NCBI RefSeq assembly: GCF_030866825.1
Contig: NZ_CP133020.1
Location: 2,108,001 to 2,172,000 of the forward strand
Direction of reading: 5' to 3'
Length of the DNA stretch: 64,000 bases
DNA from: Rathayibacter sp. SW19
Lineage (GTDB): Bacteria; Actinomycetota; Actinomycetes; Actinomycetales; Microbacteriaceae
The notes beneath the pieces are model-generated. The model saw nothing but the letters and a program-made list of their open reading frames with translations. It did no database searches and was not told the origin of the DNA. This document shows, piece by piece, positions 8,671 to 16,536 of the stretch. Each line of letters opens with the position of its first letter. The stretch's first letter is position 1. Position numbers and translations under genes: made by a program.

Positions 8671-9083
8671 TGACCGGCTCCCGGCGCGGCGCTTGGGATA
8701 ACCGGCAGCGAGTCGACCGACAGGAACTGCCGTTGCGAGGCGTCAAGCACATCGGCAAGCAGTTGGCGTGCCACGCGCAGCAATTCTGCGACCTCGGGGA
8801 ATGCGAGCCGGTAGAAGACCGTGCTCGCCCGCCGCTCGGAGAGCACGAGGCGATCGCGGCGCAGCACCGCCAGGTGCTGCGACAGGTGGGACGGCTCGAG
8901 ACCGGTCTCGACCAGCATTTGTGTGACGGAGACCTCCGCGGTCTCCGTTGATGGCGATACCGCCGCGGCAGCCGCCGCAGCTGAGAGGATCTCGAGGATG
9001 CGGATGCGATACGGATGCGCGAGTCCCCTGAACAGGTTCGCCTTGATCTCGTAAAGCGGGCGTTGTTCAGTCGCGATGATCAC
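8667..9083 (-). CDS. ArsR/SmtB family winged-helix regulator
   Basis: The protein has 138 residues. The winged helix-turn-helix covers residues 14-100 (LFRGLAHPYRIRILEIL, then LSQHLAVLRRDRLVLSERR and STVFYRLAFPEVAELL). An Ala-rich insertion of eight consecutive alanine codons (about residues 35-42) lies between helices 2 and 3. There is no CxC metal-binding motif, so it may not sense metals. It is the first gene of the operon with SulP. A perfect dyad 56 bases upstream is the likely operator, which suggests autoregulation. Confidence 0.87.
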   Translation of the reverse strand: MIIATEQRPLYEIKANLFRGLAHPYRIRILEILSAAAAAAAVSPSTETAEVSVTQMLVETGLEPSHLSQHLAVLRRDRLVLSERRASTVFYRLAFPEVAELLRVARQLLADVLDASQRQFLSVDSLPVIPSAAPGAGQ

Positions 9084-9138
9084 AGTTGTGGCTAGCTCCT
9101 TTCGCGAGCTCGGGCACTGCTTCGGGAATCAGATTGCA

Positions 9139-9158
9139 ATATGATGAAGCCATCATAT
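9139..9158. promoter_or_regulatory. Perfect dyad upstream of the ArsR-SulP operon
   Basis: ATATGATG-AAGC-CATCATAT has two perfect 8-bp arms and a 4-bp spacer. It lies in an otherwise featureless AT-richer gap between the ArsR gene (start 9083) and the stop of the next gene (9207), where the operon promoter must be. Size and symmetry fit an ArsR-family dimer site. Confidence 0.72.
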
Positions 9159-9206
9159 CAGTAAGACCACGTCGGCCCTTGTGCAGTCCCAGCCGGCTGT
9201 TCCTCG

Positions 9207-9656
9207 CTATGCGGCCTGGCGCGGCTCGCAGATGACCACCGGGATCTCACGGGTGGTCTTCTTCTGATATTCGGCGTAGCCGTGGTACGACGCGACGATC
9301 GCGGGCCACAGTTCGGTTCGTTCCTCAGGTGTCGCCTTTCGCGCGCGCATCGGAATGGTCTTCTCACGCACAGTCAATTCGACGTCAGGGTTGGCCAGAA
9401 GATTCAGATACCACTGCGGATGCCTGTCGTCGCCTCCCTTAGATGCGACCAGGCAGTATCGGCTGTGATCATGCACCGGCGAATTGAGCATCGTCGCGCG
9501 GGATTTGCCCGACTTGCGGCCGATCGTGTGGAGTTCGACGACGGTGACCGATCCCATCGACCATCCGACGTGTCCACGCGTCACCGCCACCAGCGCGCGG
9601 TGCGACGCATTCATCGACTTCATCATCACGTCGGTCAGCTGATTGCGAATGCTCAT
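9207..9656 (-). CDS. Nitroreductase family deazaflavin (F420)-dependent oxidoreductase, DDN-like
   Basis: The protein has 149 residues from ATG 9656; a GTG at 9677 would add seven. The split-barrel DDN/F420H2-dependent quinone reductase family is recognised by VELHTIGRKSGKSRATMLN, then YCLVASKGGDDRHPQWYLNLLANPDVEL and the C-terminal YAEYQKKTTREIPVVIC. The family reduces quinones or xenobiotic nitro compounds using F420H2; some members use FMN instead. The gene is isolated, so substrate and cofactor are not defined. Confidence 0.85.
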   Translation of the reverse strand: MSIRNQLTDVMMKSMNASHRALVAVTRGHVGWSMGSVTVVELHTIGRKSGKSRATMLNSPVHDHSRYCLVASKGGDDRHPQWYLNLLANPDVELTVREKTIPMRARKATPEERTELWPAIVASYHGYAEYQKKTTREIPVVICEPRQAA

Positions 9657-9821
9657 ACCCGGAGTCTGCCACGGCACGTTCGCGTTGTTGAAGAATGCGA
9701 CACTTCCGCAATTTCACAGCGCGCACCCAGAGAAGCGGGAACAGGGCGACAGGTCATACGGTTGTCTAGCCCTGTGAGGCCGGCAGCGGCGTACGCTGCT
9801 GGGGGAGAGGAGATCATCACG

Positions 9822-10343
9822 ATGTCGGGAACAACAGAGACAGCGATTCTTGCCGGGGGATGCTTCTGGGGAGCGCAGCAACTGCTTCGTCGGCGTCCAG
9901 GTGTGATTTCGACCCGGGTCGGCTACTCCGGTGGCACAACCCCGAACGCGACGTACCGCAACCACGGCAGTCACGCCGAGTCCGTCGAGATCGTCTTCGA
10001 CCCTGAACAGATCAGCTTCCGCGATCTGCTCGAGTTCTTCTTTCAGATCCACGACCCGTCGACAAGGGATCGTCAAGGCAACGACGTGGGAGCCAGCTAT
10101 CGTTCGGCGATCTTCTATACGTCCGACGAGCAGAAGCGCGTCGCCGAAGAGACGATCGCGGATGTGGACGCGTCCGGCCTGTGGCCGGGAAAGGTCGTCA
10201 CCGAGGTGACGGCGGCCGGGCCGTTCTGGGAGGCAGAAGAGGAGCATCAGGACTACCTCGAGAAGTACCCGAACGGGTATACCTGCCACTACGTGCGGCC
10301 GGGCTGGAAGCTGCCGCATCGCGAGAGTCAGCCCGCCAGCTGA
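9822..10343 (+). CDS. msrA: Peptide-methionine (S)-S-oxide reductase
   Basis: The protein has 173 residues. ATG 9822 was chosen because of the strong GGGGGAGAGGAG element upstream and because the family starts at the next strand. The catalytic motif GCFWG is at residues 13-17 (nucleophile C14), followed by GVISTRVGYSGG, HAESVEIVFDP and YRSAIFY, and ends in EEEHQDYLEKYPNGYTCH. It repairs oxidised methionine in the cytosol using thioredoxin. The molybdopterin oxidoreductase gene follows after 12 bases, so the two are probably co-transcribed. Confidence 0.95.
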   Translation: MSGTTETAILAGGCFWGAQQLLRRRPGVISTRVGYSGGTTPNATYRNHGSHAESVEIVFDPEQISFRDLLEFFFQIHDPSTRDRQGNDVGASYRSAIFYTSDEQKRVAEETIADVDASGLWPGKVVTEVTAAGPFWEAEEEHQDYLEKYPNGYTCHYVRPGWKLPHRESQPAS

Positions 10344-10355
10344 GGAGGCGCAGCG

Positions 10356-10949
10356 ATGGCGATCTTCACCCGCGGATTCGGTGGTCGCAGCCGCGAGCAC
10401 AACCCGGACCTGCCGCCCGGGCAGTATCTGACCGAAGATTTCCCGGTGCTCTCGGCTGGGCCGACGCCGCAGATCGCCACCGCCGACTGGGAGTTCCTGA
10501 TCCGCACCGAGAGCGGGGTCACGCATCGGTGGGACTGGACGCAGCTGCACCAGCTCGCGATCGAGGACGTCACCACGGACATCCACTGCGTGACCCGCTG
10601 GTCGAAGCTCGGCACGCACTGGCGCGGCGTCTCTCTCGACACCCTGTTCGAGAACGTCGAGACCACTGACGAGTTCGTTATGGTGCACTCGTATGGCGGC
10701 TACACCACCAACGTTCCGCTGGCGGATCTTCGGGACGGCAAGGCCTGGATCGCCTTCGAGTTCGGCGGTGAGCCGCTGCTTGCGGAGCACGGTGGGCCCG
10801 CGCGCCTGCTCGTGCCGCACCTGTACTTCTGGAAGAGCGCCAAATGGGTCCGCGGCCTCGTGATGCAACCCGACGACGAGCCGGGCTTCTGGGAGCAGAA
10901 CGGCTACCACCTGTATGGCGACCCGTGGCGGGAACAGCGCTACTCGTGA
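10356..10949 (+). CDS. Sulfite oxidase-like molybdopterin-dependent oxidoreductase, soluble
   Basis: The protein has 197 residues and consists only of the oxidoreductase molybdopterin-binding domain. The molybdenum-ligating Cys is C78 in DIHCVTRWS. Further landmarks are FVMVHSYGGYTTNVP, then GGPARLLVPHLYFWKSAKWVRGL. There is no Tat or Sec signal and no haem or dimerisation domain, so it is cytosolic and smaller than classical sulfite oxidase. A flavin reductase gene follows after 24 bases, a probable electron partner. The substrate is unknown. Confidence 0.88.
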   Translation: MAIFTRGFGGRSREHNPDLPPGQYLTEDFPVLSAGPTPQIATADWEFLIRTESGVTHRWDWTQLHQLAIEDVTTDIHCVTRWSKLGTHWRGVSLDTLFENVETTDEFVMVHSYGGYTTNVPLADLRDGKAWIAFEFGGEPLLAEHGGPARLLVPHLYFWKSAKWVRGLVMQPDDEPGFWEQNGYHLYGDPWREQRYS

Positions 10950-10973
10950 ACGCGAACGCGTGAAGGCCCTCCC

Positions 10974-11717
10974 GTGACGACACCCGGCGTCGGCGCTTGG
11001 CGCGTCGGCGTCGTCGCAGACACGCGGATGCTCACCCCGAGCGGACGCAGCATCCTGCTGGATGTGCCGGGCTGGCCCGGCAATATCGCCGGCCAGCATG
11101 CCGATGTCCGACTCACGGCCGAGGACGGGTACCAGGCGGTGCGCTCCTATTCACTGGCATCTGTCGGCGCAGGCCAACAGGTCGAGCTGGCCGTCGACCG
11201 GTTGCCGGACGGCGAGGTTTCGCCCTATCTCGTCGACGACCTTCGGGTCGGCGATCAACTGGAAGTCCGTGGGCCGCTCGGCGGATGGTTTGTCTGGAAG
11301 CCAGAACTATCCGACGGCACCGGCCTCGACCCGGTGCAGCTGATCGGCGGCGGGTCCGGCATTGTTCCGCTGATCGCGATGATCCGGTCGCATCGAGCAG
11401 TTGCCAGTCATACGCCGTTTCGACTGCTGTACTCCGTGCGAACACCCGAAGACGCGTTCTTCCGCGACGAACTCGAGCAGCCCGGCGACGACGTCAGCGT
11501 CACGGTCTTCTACACTCGGCGCGTTCCGGATGCGTGGCCTCGCCCGCCCGGGCGCGCCACCGAAGCGGAACTGGCGGCCGCGACGATTCCGGCAGCGCAG
11601 CATCCGACGGTCTTCGTCTGCGGACCGACCGGATTCGTCGAGGCGACCTCTCGCGTGCTTGTCGCGCACGGGCACGATCCGCACCTGGTGAAGACAGAAC
11701 GATTCGGAGGTGGCTGA
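10974..11717 (+). CDS. FAD/NAD(P)-binding ferredoxin-reductase-type oxidoreductase
   Basis: The protein has 247 residues and a GTG start. The FAD domain carries the RSYSLAS motif (the RxYS flavin signature). The NAD domain carries LIGGGSGIVPLIAMI and ends in VFVCGPTGFVE. There is no 2Fe-2S domain. The gene lies directly behind the molybdopterin oxidoreductase and overlaps DUF6510 by one base (TGATG). Electron transfer between NAD(P)H and the molybdoenzyme is the natural reading (inference from context). Confidence 0.87.
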   Translation: MTTPGVGAWRVGVVADTRMLTPSGRSILLDVPGWPGNIAGQHADVRLTAEDGYQAVRSYSLASVGAGQQVELAVDRLPDGEVSPYLVDDLRVGDQLEVRGPLGGWFVWKPELSDGTGLDPVQLIGGGSGIVPLIAMIRSHRAVASHTPFRLLYSVRTPEDAFFRDELEQPGDDVSVTVFYTRRVPDAWPRPPGRATEAELAAATIPAAQHPTVFVCGPTGFVEATSRVLVAHGHDPHLVKTERFGGG

Positions 11718-12004
11718 TGTCCGTGCGTCATAGCCAGCATGCGCCTGGCAGCGACCTGCTTGACGGCAACGTGCTGGCCGGCCCACTCGCGGAACTGTTC
11801 GTGTTCGACGTGACGACCGCACTCGAGCGCTGTGCCAGCTGCTCAGATGTCGAGCCGCTCGCGCGCGCTATCGTCTACGGCAGTCCAATGGGTTGGGTCG
11901 TGCGGTGTCCCACCTGTGAAGAGGTGCTGATGGTCATGGTGCGCACGGGGGAGCGCTACAGTCTCACGGCCCGCGGCATGTCATGGGTGAGGGTCGCGCG
12001 CTGA
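11717..12004 (+). CDS. DUF6510 family small zinc-ribbon-like protein
   Basis: The protein has 95 residues and its ATG overlaps the reductase stop. Two Cys pairs, CASC at about residues 39-42 and CPTC at about 64-67, flank a short strand region and look like a zinc ribbon. It begins LLDGNVLAGPLAELF and ends with MVRTGERYSLTARG, as in DUF6510 proteins. These occur beside molybdopterin oxidoreductase-reductase pairs, so it may be an assembly or partner protein. Function is unknown. Confidence 0.75.
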   Translation: MSVRHSQHAPGSDLLDGNVLAGPLAELFVFDVTTALERCASCSDVEPLARAIVYGSPMGWVVRCPTCEEVLMVMVRTGERYSLTARGMSWVRVAR

Positions 12005-12012
12005 CGCAGCGT

Positions 12013-12525
12013 TCAGAACAGCCTGGCGGCCTTCACCTCAGCTGGTGCTTCGAGATCGAGCAGAAATTGCTTGCGCTGCAAGCCGCCTGCGTATCCGGTG
12101 AGCTTGCCGTCCTTACCGACGACGCGGTGACAGGCGATGAAGATCGAGAGGGGATTGTGCCCCACCGCCTGCCCGACCTTCTGGGCCAGTGCCTTGTTTC
12201 CGAGTTCCTGTGCGATTTCGCCGTAGGTGACGGTCTGTCCGAAGGGAATCTCTCTGAGAATCGCCCAGACCTGCTCCTGGAACGGATCGCCAAAGGTGGC
12301 CATTGGAAAGTCGAAGCTGGTGCGGGTGCCGTCCAGATATTCGCACAATTGAACCGCGGCGCTCGCAAGGAGCGGATCGTCAGCGATTGTGGTCAGTGAG
12401 CCGAGGGTCTCTGCGGCGGGCAGATGCCGGTGCTGTGGAAAGTACAGCCCGGTGACGGCGTCATCCGCAGCACAGATCGTCAGCCGACCGATCGTCGTGT
12501 CGACTTCAGCATGGCGGTTGTGCAT
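12013..12525 (-). CDS. ogt: Methylated-DNA--[protein]-cysteine S-methyltransferase
   Basis: The protein has 170 residues. The N-terminal domain is followed by the catalytic winged helix: FQEQVWAILREIPFGQTVTY, QKVGQAVGHNP, and the acceptor loop FIACHRVVG with C132, closing with YAGGLQRKQFLLDLE. It removes O6-alkyl groups from guanine in one suicidal step. The usual PCHR is ACHR here. The gene converges on DUF6510 with only 8 bases between the stops. Confidence 0.93.
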   Translation of the reverse strand: MHNRHAEVDTTIGRLTICAADDAVTGLYFPQHRHLPAAETLGSLTTIADDPLLASAAVQLCEYLDGTRTSFDFPMATFGDPFQEQVWAILREIPFGQTVTYGEIAQELGNKALAQKVGQAVGHNPLSIFIACHRVVGKDGKLTGYAGGLQRKQFLLDLEAPAEVKAARLF

Positions 12526-12634
12526 GCGCCCACTCTATGACCGGCGACCGCCGATCTCACCTCGTTGAGGCCGCGTGCATAGCTTGCTCCCAGTTTCCCA
12601 GAATGCGCAAAAAACGCGTCCGTAGCGTTGAGGT

Positions 12635-14008
12635 ATGACCGCGATCAGCTCAGCCAATCAGGCGCAGACACTGCGCAGGAGGCGCCCGCCCGCCACCCGC
12701 GCGCGCGCCGTGATGTTGCGGCTGACGATCGTTGTCGGAACCTTCATCGTCTTGTTCATGTGGTGGGCAACCACCCCGGCGCCGCTGGCCGGCACGCCTG
12801 CGCAGGTGACGACGACGATCGGTGAGTTGAGCGGAATGCTCGGTGGCTATCTGGTGTGCGTTCAGGTGCTGCTGATTGCGCGCATCCCGTGGTTTGAAGC
12901 TGCCGTCGGATTGGACAGGCTCGTCGCCTGGCACAGAACGCTTGGCACGACGGTCGTGTTCTTGATCGTCACCCACGTCATCTTCATGGTGGTCGGCGGC
13001 ATGTTCCTCGATAAGCAGCTGCCATGGTCAGAACTGATCACGATCCTGCAAAGCTACCCGGACATGCTCACCGCTCTGATCGGCACGATCGCCTTCCTCC
13101 TGATCGGCTTCAGCAGTGCCCGCGCTATTCGTGCACGGCTGTCCTACGAGGTCTGGTACTGGCTGCACGTGAGCGTGTACGCCGCAATCTTCCTCACCTT
13201 CCTGCACCAACTGAGCGCGGGAGTGCACTTCATCAACGATCCGGCGAACCGTGCGGCGTGGCTTCTGCTCTATCTCGCGACGGCGGCCGCCGTCCTGACC
13301 TGGCGCGTGGTGTTGCCGCTGCGAGTGGCGTGGCGCCACCGGTTGCGCGTGGAGCACGTCGTGGCGGAGAACGCAGGAACGACCAGCGTGTGGTTCAGCG
13401 GGCGCAACCTCGAAGAACTCGGAGTGCGTGCAGGCAACTTCATGTCATTCCGATTTCTGTCTTGGGGGCACCTGCTGACGGCGCATCCGTATTCGATCTC
13501 GCGCGTTCCGGATGGCCAGTATCTGCGGATCACCGTTGGTGCGCTCGGCAATCACTCTCGCGCGATCCGGCAACTTCGACCGGGAACGCTCGTCTTCGCC
13601 GAAGGCCCGTTCGGGCACTTCACAGCGGACCGCGCCACGCGGGCCCGCATTCTGTTGATCGCAGGCGGCTCCGGCATCGGGCCGATCCGCGCCCTCGCGG
13701 AGGATCTGGTGGCTCGGGGGCATCAGGTGGTGCTCCTCTATCGCGCACGATCGGGCGAACACCTGGCGCTGTGGGCCGAATTGAACGCTATTCCGAGTCT
13801 GGTTGTCATCCCCTTGGTCGGTCGCAGACAGGAGCTCGGATACGATCCGCTGTCGGCAGAGGTGCTCAGTCAGATCGTTCCAGACCTCCAGGCACGTGAA
13901 GTGTTCTTGTGCGGCCCAGAGGGAATGGCGCTGCAGGTCGTCGATTCACTCCACAAACTACGGTTGCCGTCGCGGGTCATCCATCGAGAAGAATTGAGCA
14001 TGTCATGA
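12635..14008 (+). CDS. Ferric-reductase-like transmembrane flavoprotein
   Basis: The protein has 457 residues. Six membrane segments (about residues 28-225) carry the haem-binding His positions of ferric reductase-like domains (LVAWHRTLG, VTHVIF, WLHVSVYAAIFLTFLHQL). An FAD domain follows (MSFRFLSWGHLLTAHPYSIS), then an NAD domain (ILLIAGGSGIGPIRAL) ending VFLCGPEGMALQVV. It would move electrons from cytosolic NAD(P)H through flavin and haem to the outer face of the membrane. Its TGA overlaps the ATG of the FMN-binding gene. Confidence 0.88.
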   Translation: MTAISSANQAQTLRRRRPPATRARAVMLRLTIVVGTFIVLFMWWATTPAPLAGTPAQVTTTIGELSGMLGGYLVCVQVLLIARIPWFEAAVGLDRLVAWHRTLGTTVVFLIVTHVIFMVVGGMFLDKQLPWSELITILQSYPDMLTALIGTIAFLLIGFSSARAIRARLSYEVWYWLHVSVYAAIFLTFLHQLSAGVHFINDPANRAAWLLLYLATAAAVLTWRVVLPLRVAWRHRLRVEHVVAENAGTTSVWFSGRNLEELGVRAGNFMSFRFLSWGHLLTAHPYSISRVPDGQYLRITVGALGNHSRAIRQLRPGTLVFAEGPFGHFTADRATRARILLIAGGSGIGPIRALAEDLVARGHQVVLLYRARSGEHLALWAELNAIPSLVVIPLVGRRQELGYDPLSAEVLSQIVPDLQAREVFLCGPEGMALQVVDSLHKLRLPSRVIHREELSMS

Positions 14009-14535
14009 ACAAGAAGTGGCGAGGCACGGCGCTGTTCGCAACCATCCTGGTCACGATGGGGCTCACAATCGGGCTGAAACTGTACACCGGTTCCGGGGCG
14101 AATCTGGCGGCGGCGTCGAGCGCGGTCGGTGTGCCTGCCGCCGGCGCGGGCGCATCGAGTTCGCAGCCGACAGCATCCGCATCGCCGTCCGCGTCTGCCA
14201 CGAGCGGTTCGTCATCGGGGTCCTCCTCAGGGTCTTCATCCTCGGGGTCGACTGCCGTCACCGGCACGGCGACGATCAACGGTGCCGTGGAACAAACGCC
14301 GTATGGGCCGGTGCAGGTGTCCGTCACGTTCTCAGGCACGAAGCTCACGGCGGTGACCGAATTACAGTCTCCAAACGATCGCGACCGCAGCGTCGAGATC
14401 AACGCGCAGGCCGCGCCGATTTTGGCCCAAGAAGTCTTGTCCAAGCAATCCGCCCAGATCGACTCCGTGTCCGGTGCGACCTACACGTCGCAGGGATATG
14501 CGGCGTCCGTGCAGGCGGCGATCGACAAGCGATGA
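14005..14535 (+). CDS. Secreted or membrane-anchored FMN-binding domain protein
   Basis: The protein has 176 residues. An N-terminal hydrophobic helix (about 8-25) acts as signal or anchor. A Ser/Gly/Ala/Pro-rich linker (about 35-85) leads to an FMN_bind domain (88-176) with the flavinylation motif SGATYT; T159 is the expected covalent FMN site. Its start overlaps the ferric-reductase-like gene by ATGA and its stop overlaps the ApbE start. The outside FMN protein would receive electrons from the membrane reductase. The family is known from Nqr/Rnf and extracellular electron-transfer systems. Confidence 0.87.
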   Translation: MNKKWRGTALFATILVTMGLTIGLKLYTGSGANLAAASSAVGVPAAGAGASSSQPTASASPSASATSGSSSGSSSGSSSSGSTAVTGTATINGAVEQTPYGPVQVSVTFSGTKLTAVTELQSPNDRDRSVEINAQAAPILAQEVLSKQSAQIDSVSGATYTSQGYAASVQAAIDKR

Positions 14536-15281
14536 GGCACATGCAGACCGTCATGGGCTTTCCCATCTCGGTCGACATCCGTGGCGAGGGCGACTTCACG
14601 GCCGCCGTCGGCTCCGCGTTCAACGCCTTGGCCGACGCAGACCGGCGATTCAGCAGGTACCGCCCCGACAGCGAGGTGAGCCGCGTCAATCGGGGGCGGT
14701 TGGTGCCGTCTGATTACAGCGACGACCTGCGCGAGGTGCTCGCGATCGGCGCATCAGTGCAGCGCAATTCGAACGGCGCGTTTGCGTTACGGGTGCCTGG
14801 TGGGGCCGGTCTCGACACGGACGGAGTGGTGAAAGGGTGGGCGGTTCAGCGTGCTGCCGACATCCTCGTGCGTGCGGGTGTGCGCGACTTCTGCATCAAC
14901 GCGGGCGGCGACATCGTGGTGCGCGGCAATGCGGATGAGCACAGCGGATGGAACATCGGCGTTCGCTCGCCGTGGGACCCGATGACGATGATCGCCGTGT
15001 TCGCTCTTCACGATGAGGCGATCGCGACGTCAGGCGCATACGAGCGCGGCGAGCATATCGTCGACGGGCGCACCGGGCTCGCCGCGCATCCCGAACTGGC
15101 GAGCGTGTCGGTGATCGCGCCCACCTTGACGATCGCGGACGTCCTTGCAACGGCAGTTTTCGCGCTGGGGGCGCACGGCGTCGAGTGGGCGGCGCGCGAG
15201 TATGAGTGCAGTGTTTTCGCCGTGCGTTCCGATGGCAGCACGGTCACGGCCGGGCAACTGCCTCGGGAAGCCGCAGCCTGA
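14532..15281 (+). CDS. apbE: FAD:protein FMN transferase
   Basis: The protein has 249 residues. ATG 14532 overlaps the previous stop (ATGA). ApbE motifs appear in order: MGFPISVDIRG, FSRYRPDSEVSRVN, DTDGVVKGWAVQRAADIL, INAGGDIVVRG, IATSGAYERG, HIVDGRTG and DVLATAVFALG. The enzyme attaches FMN from FAD to Thr/Ser of an SGAT motif; the neighbouring FMN_bind protein is the obvious substrate. It is shorter than Gram-negative ApbE and has no clear signal peptide, although flavinylation is normally extracytoplasmic. Its last 38 bases overlap the sensor kinase gene tail to tail. Confidence 0.9.
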   Translation: MRHMQTVMGFPISVDIRGEGDFTAAVGSAFNALADADRRFSRYRPDSEVSRVNRGRLVPSDYSDDLREVLAIGASVQRNSNGAFALRVPGGAGLDTDGVVKGWAVQRAADILVRAGVRDFCINAGGDIVVRGNADEHSGWNIGVRSPWDPMTMIAVFALHDEAIATSGAYERGEHIVDGRTGLAAHPELASVSVIAPTLTIADVLATAVFALGAHGVEWAAREYECSVFAVRSDGSTVTAGQLPREAAA

Positions 15282-16536
15282 CGAGCGCACCAGAGGTCAA
15301 GCCGGTTGCGGCGCCGGTCGTCTGGGCGGTTGCCGCGTCGCTGAGCTCGACGGTTCCGCCATGGCGTGTCGCGATCTCGGCCACAAGCGCCAGCCCCAAG
15401 CCATAGTGGCGCGCAGCGCTCGCGTCGCCTGGGTCCTGCGCTGTGAGGCGTGCACGCGCGAAGCGCTCGAAGGCGCGATCGCGAATCTCCGCGGGGAAGC
15501 CCGGCCCGTCATCGGTCACTTCGATGACCACGTTGCCGGACTCACGCCGTAGGTCGACGACGATCGACGATCGGGCAAACTCGAGCGCGTTGTCGATCAG
15601 TGCGACGAATACGCGGCGTAGAGCGCCCGGCGACCCGACCACAACGGCGTGCGCGACCCCAGCGCGAGTGATCGTCACGCCCTTCGCGGTTGCCCGCTGC
15701 GCGAGACCTCGACAGACATCGTCAGCGATGTGGGCGAGTTCGACATCTTCTCGCGCTTCTGCTTCCCGTGGGTCCACGGCCGTCAGCAGGTCTTCGAGGA
15801 TCTCGGTGAGCGCGCGGGCGTCTTGAACCAGTGCATCCGCGTCCTGTGCAGCCGTCGTTTCGCCCGGCAGCCGATTCAACTCGCGTTTCAGCAATTGCGC
15901 ACGAGTGCTCAGAATAGTGACGGGCGTGCGGAGCTCGTGGCTTGCGTCTGCGACGAATCGCTTTTGCATCGCCAGCGCATCCGACAGCGGTCGCATCACC
16001 CGCCGGGAGAGCCATGCAGCGAGAACACTCACCAGCAGAACGGCGCCGACTCCGGCCACGAGAAATGCGACGGCCAAGCGCGCCATCTCCGCATCGTTGT
16101 CCTGTTTGCTGAACACCGCTTGCACGACGCGGTCGGGGCTGCGCTGAGTGCGCACGATGTAGGTCACACCGCCGACCGTCACGTCGGATTGCGTTGCGTC
16201 CGGTTGCCGCGGGTCGCCCGGTGGGCCGCTGGCGCGTTCCATCGCCTCACGATTCGGCAGTCCCGCGGGCATTCCAGGCGACACCGACAACGTGCCGTGA
16301 TCGTCGATGGCCAACCAGACACCGGCCGGGGCATCGGCTACCGAGTCGACGTGCTGTGTCGCATCCTCCAGCAATCGACTGGCCGCTGCGCTCTGGTTGG
16401 CGCCGACGATGATGAAGACGGCTGCTGCGATCGCGGCGAGCAGCACCACAAGGAGCCCGCCGGTCTGTATGGCAAGACGATTGGACGCCCGCCGGATGTT
16501 GTCGGGTCGGCCCGGTCCGAGCGGCGATCGCTTCAC
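15244..16536 (-). CDS. Two-component sensor histidine kinase
   Basis: The protein has 430 residues. Membrane helices at about 22-46 and 152-176 flank an extracytoplasmic sensor region of about 105 residues. The HisKA box is DASHELRTP (H200). The ATPase core has LIDNALEFA (N box), VTDDGPGFP (G1) and GLGLALVAEIATRHGG (G2). It overlaps the response regulator by 4 bases. It would phosphorylate that regulator on an external signal. The signal is unknown; the convergent position next to the ApbE redox operon is suggestive only. Confidence 0.9.
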   Translation of the reverse strand: MKRSPLGPGRPDNIRRASNRLAIQTGGLLVVLLAAIAAAVFIIVGANQSAAASRLLEDATQHVDSVADAPAGVWLAIDDHGTLSVSPGMPAGLPNREAMERASGPPGDPRQPDATQSDVTVGGVTYIVRTQRSPDRVVQAVFSKQDNDAEMARLAVAFLVAGVGAVLLVSVLAAWLSRRVMRPLSDALAMQKRFVADASHELRTPVTILSTRAQLLKRELNRLPGETTAAQDADALVQDARALTEILEDLLTAVDPREAEAREDVELAHIADDVCRGLAQRATAKGVTITRAGVAHAVVVGSPGALRRVFVALIDNALEFARSSIVVDLRRESGNVVIEVTDDGPGFPAEIRDRAFERFARARLTAQDPGDASAARHYGLGLALVAEIATRHGGTVELSDAATAQTTGAATGLTSGALVRLRLPEAVARP

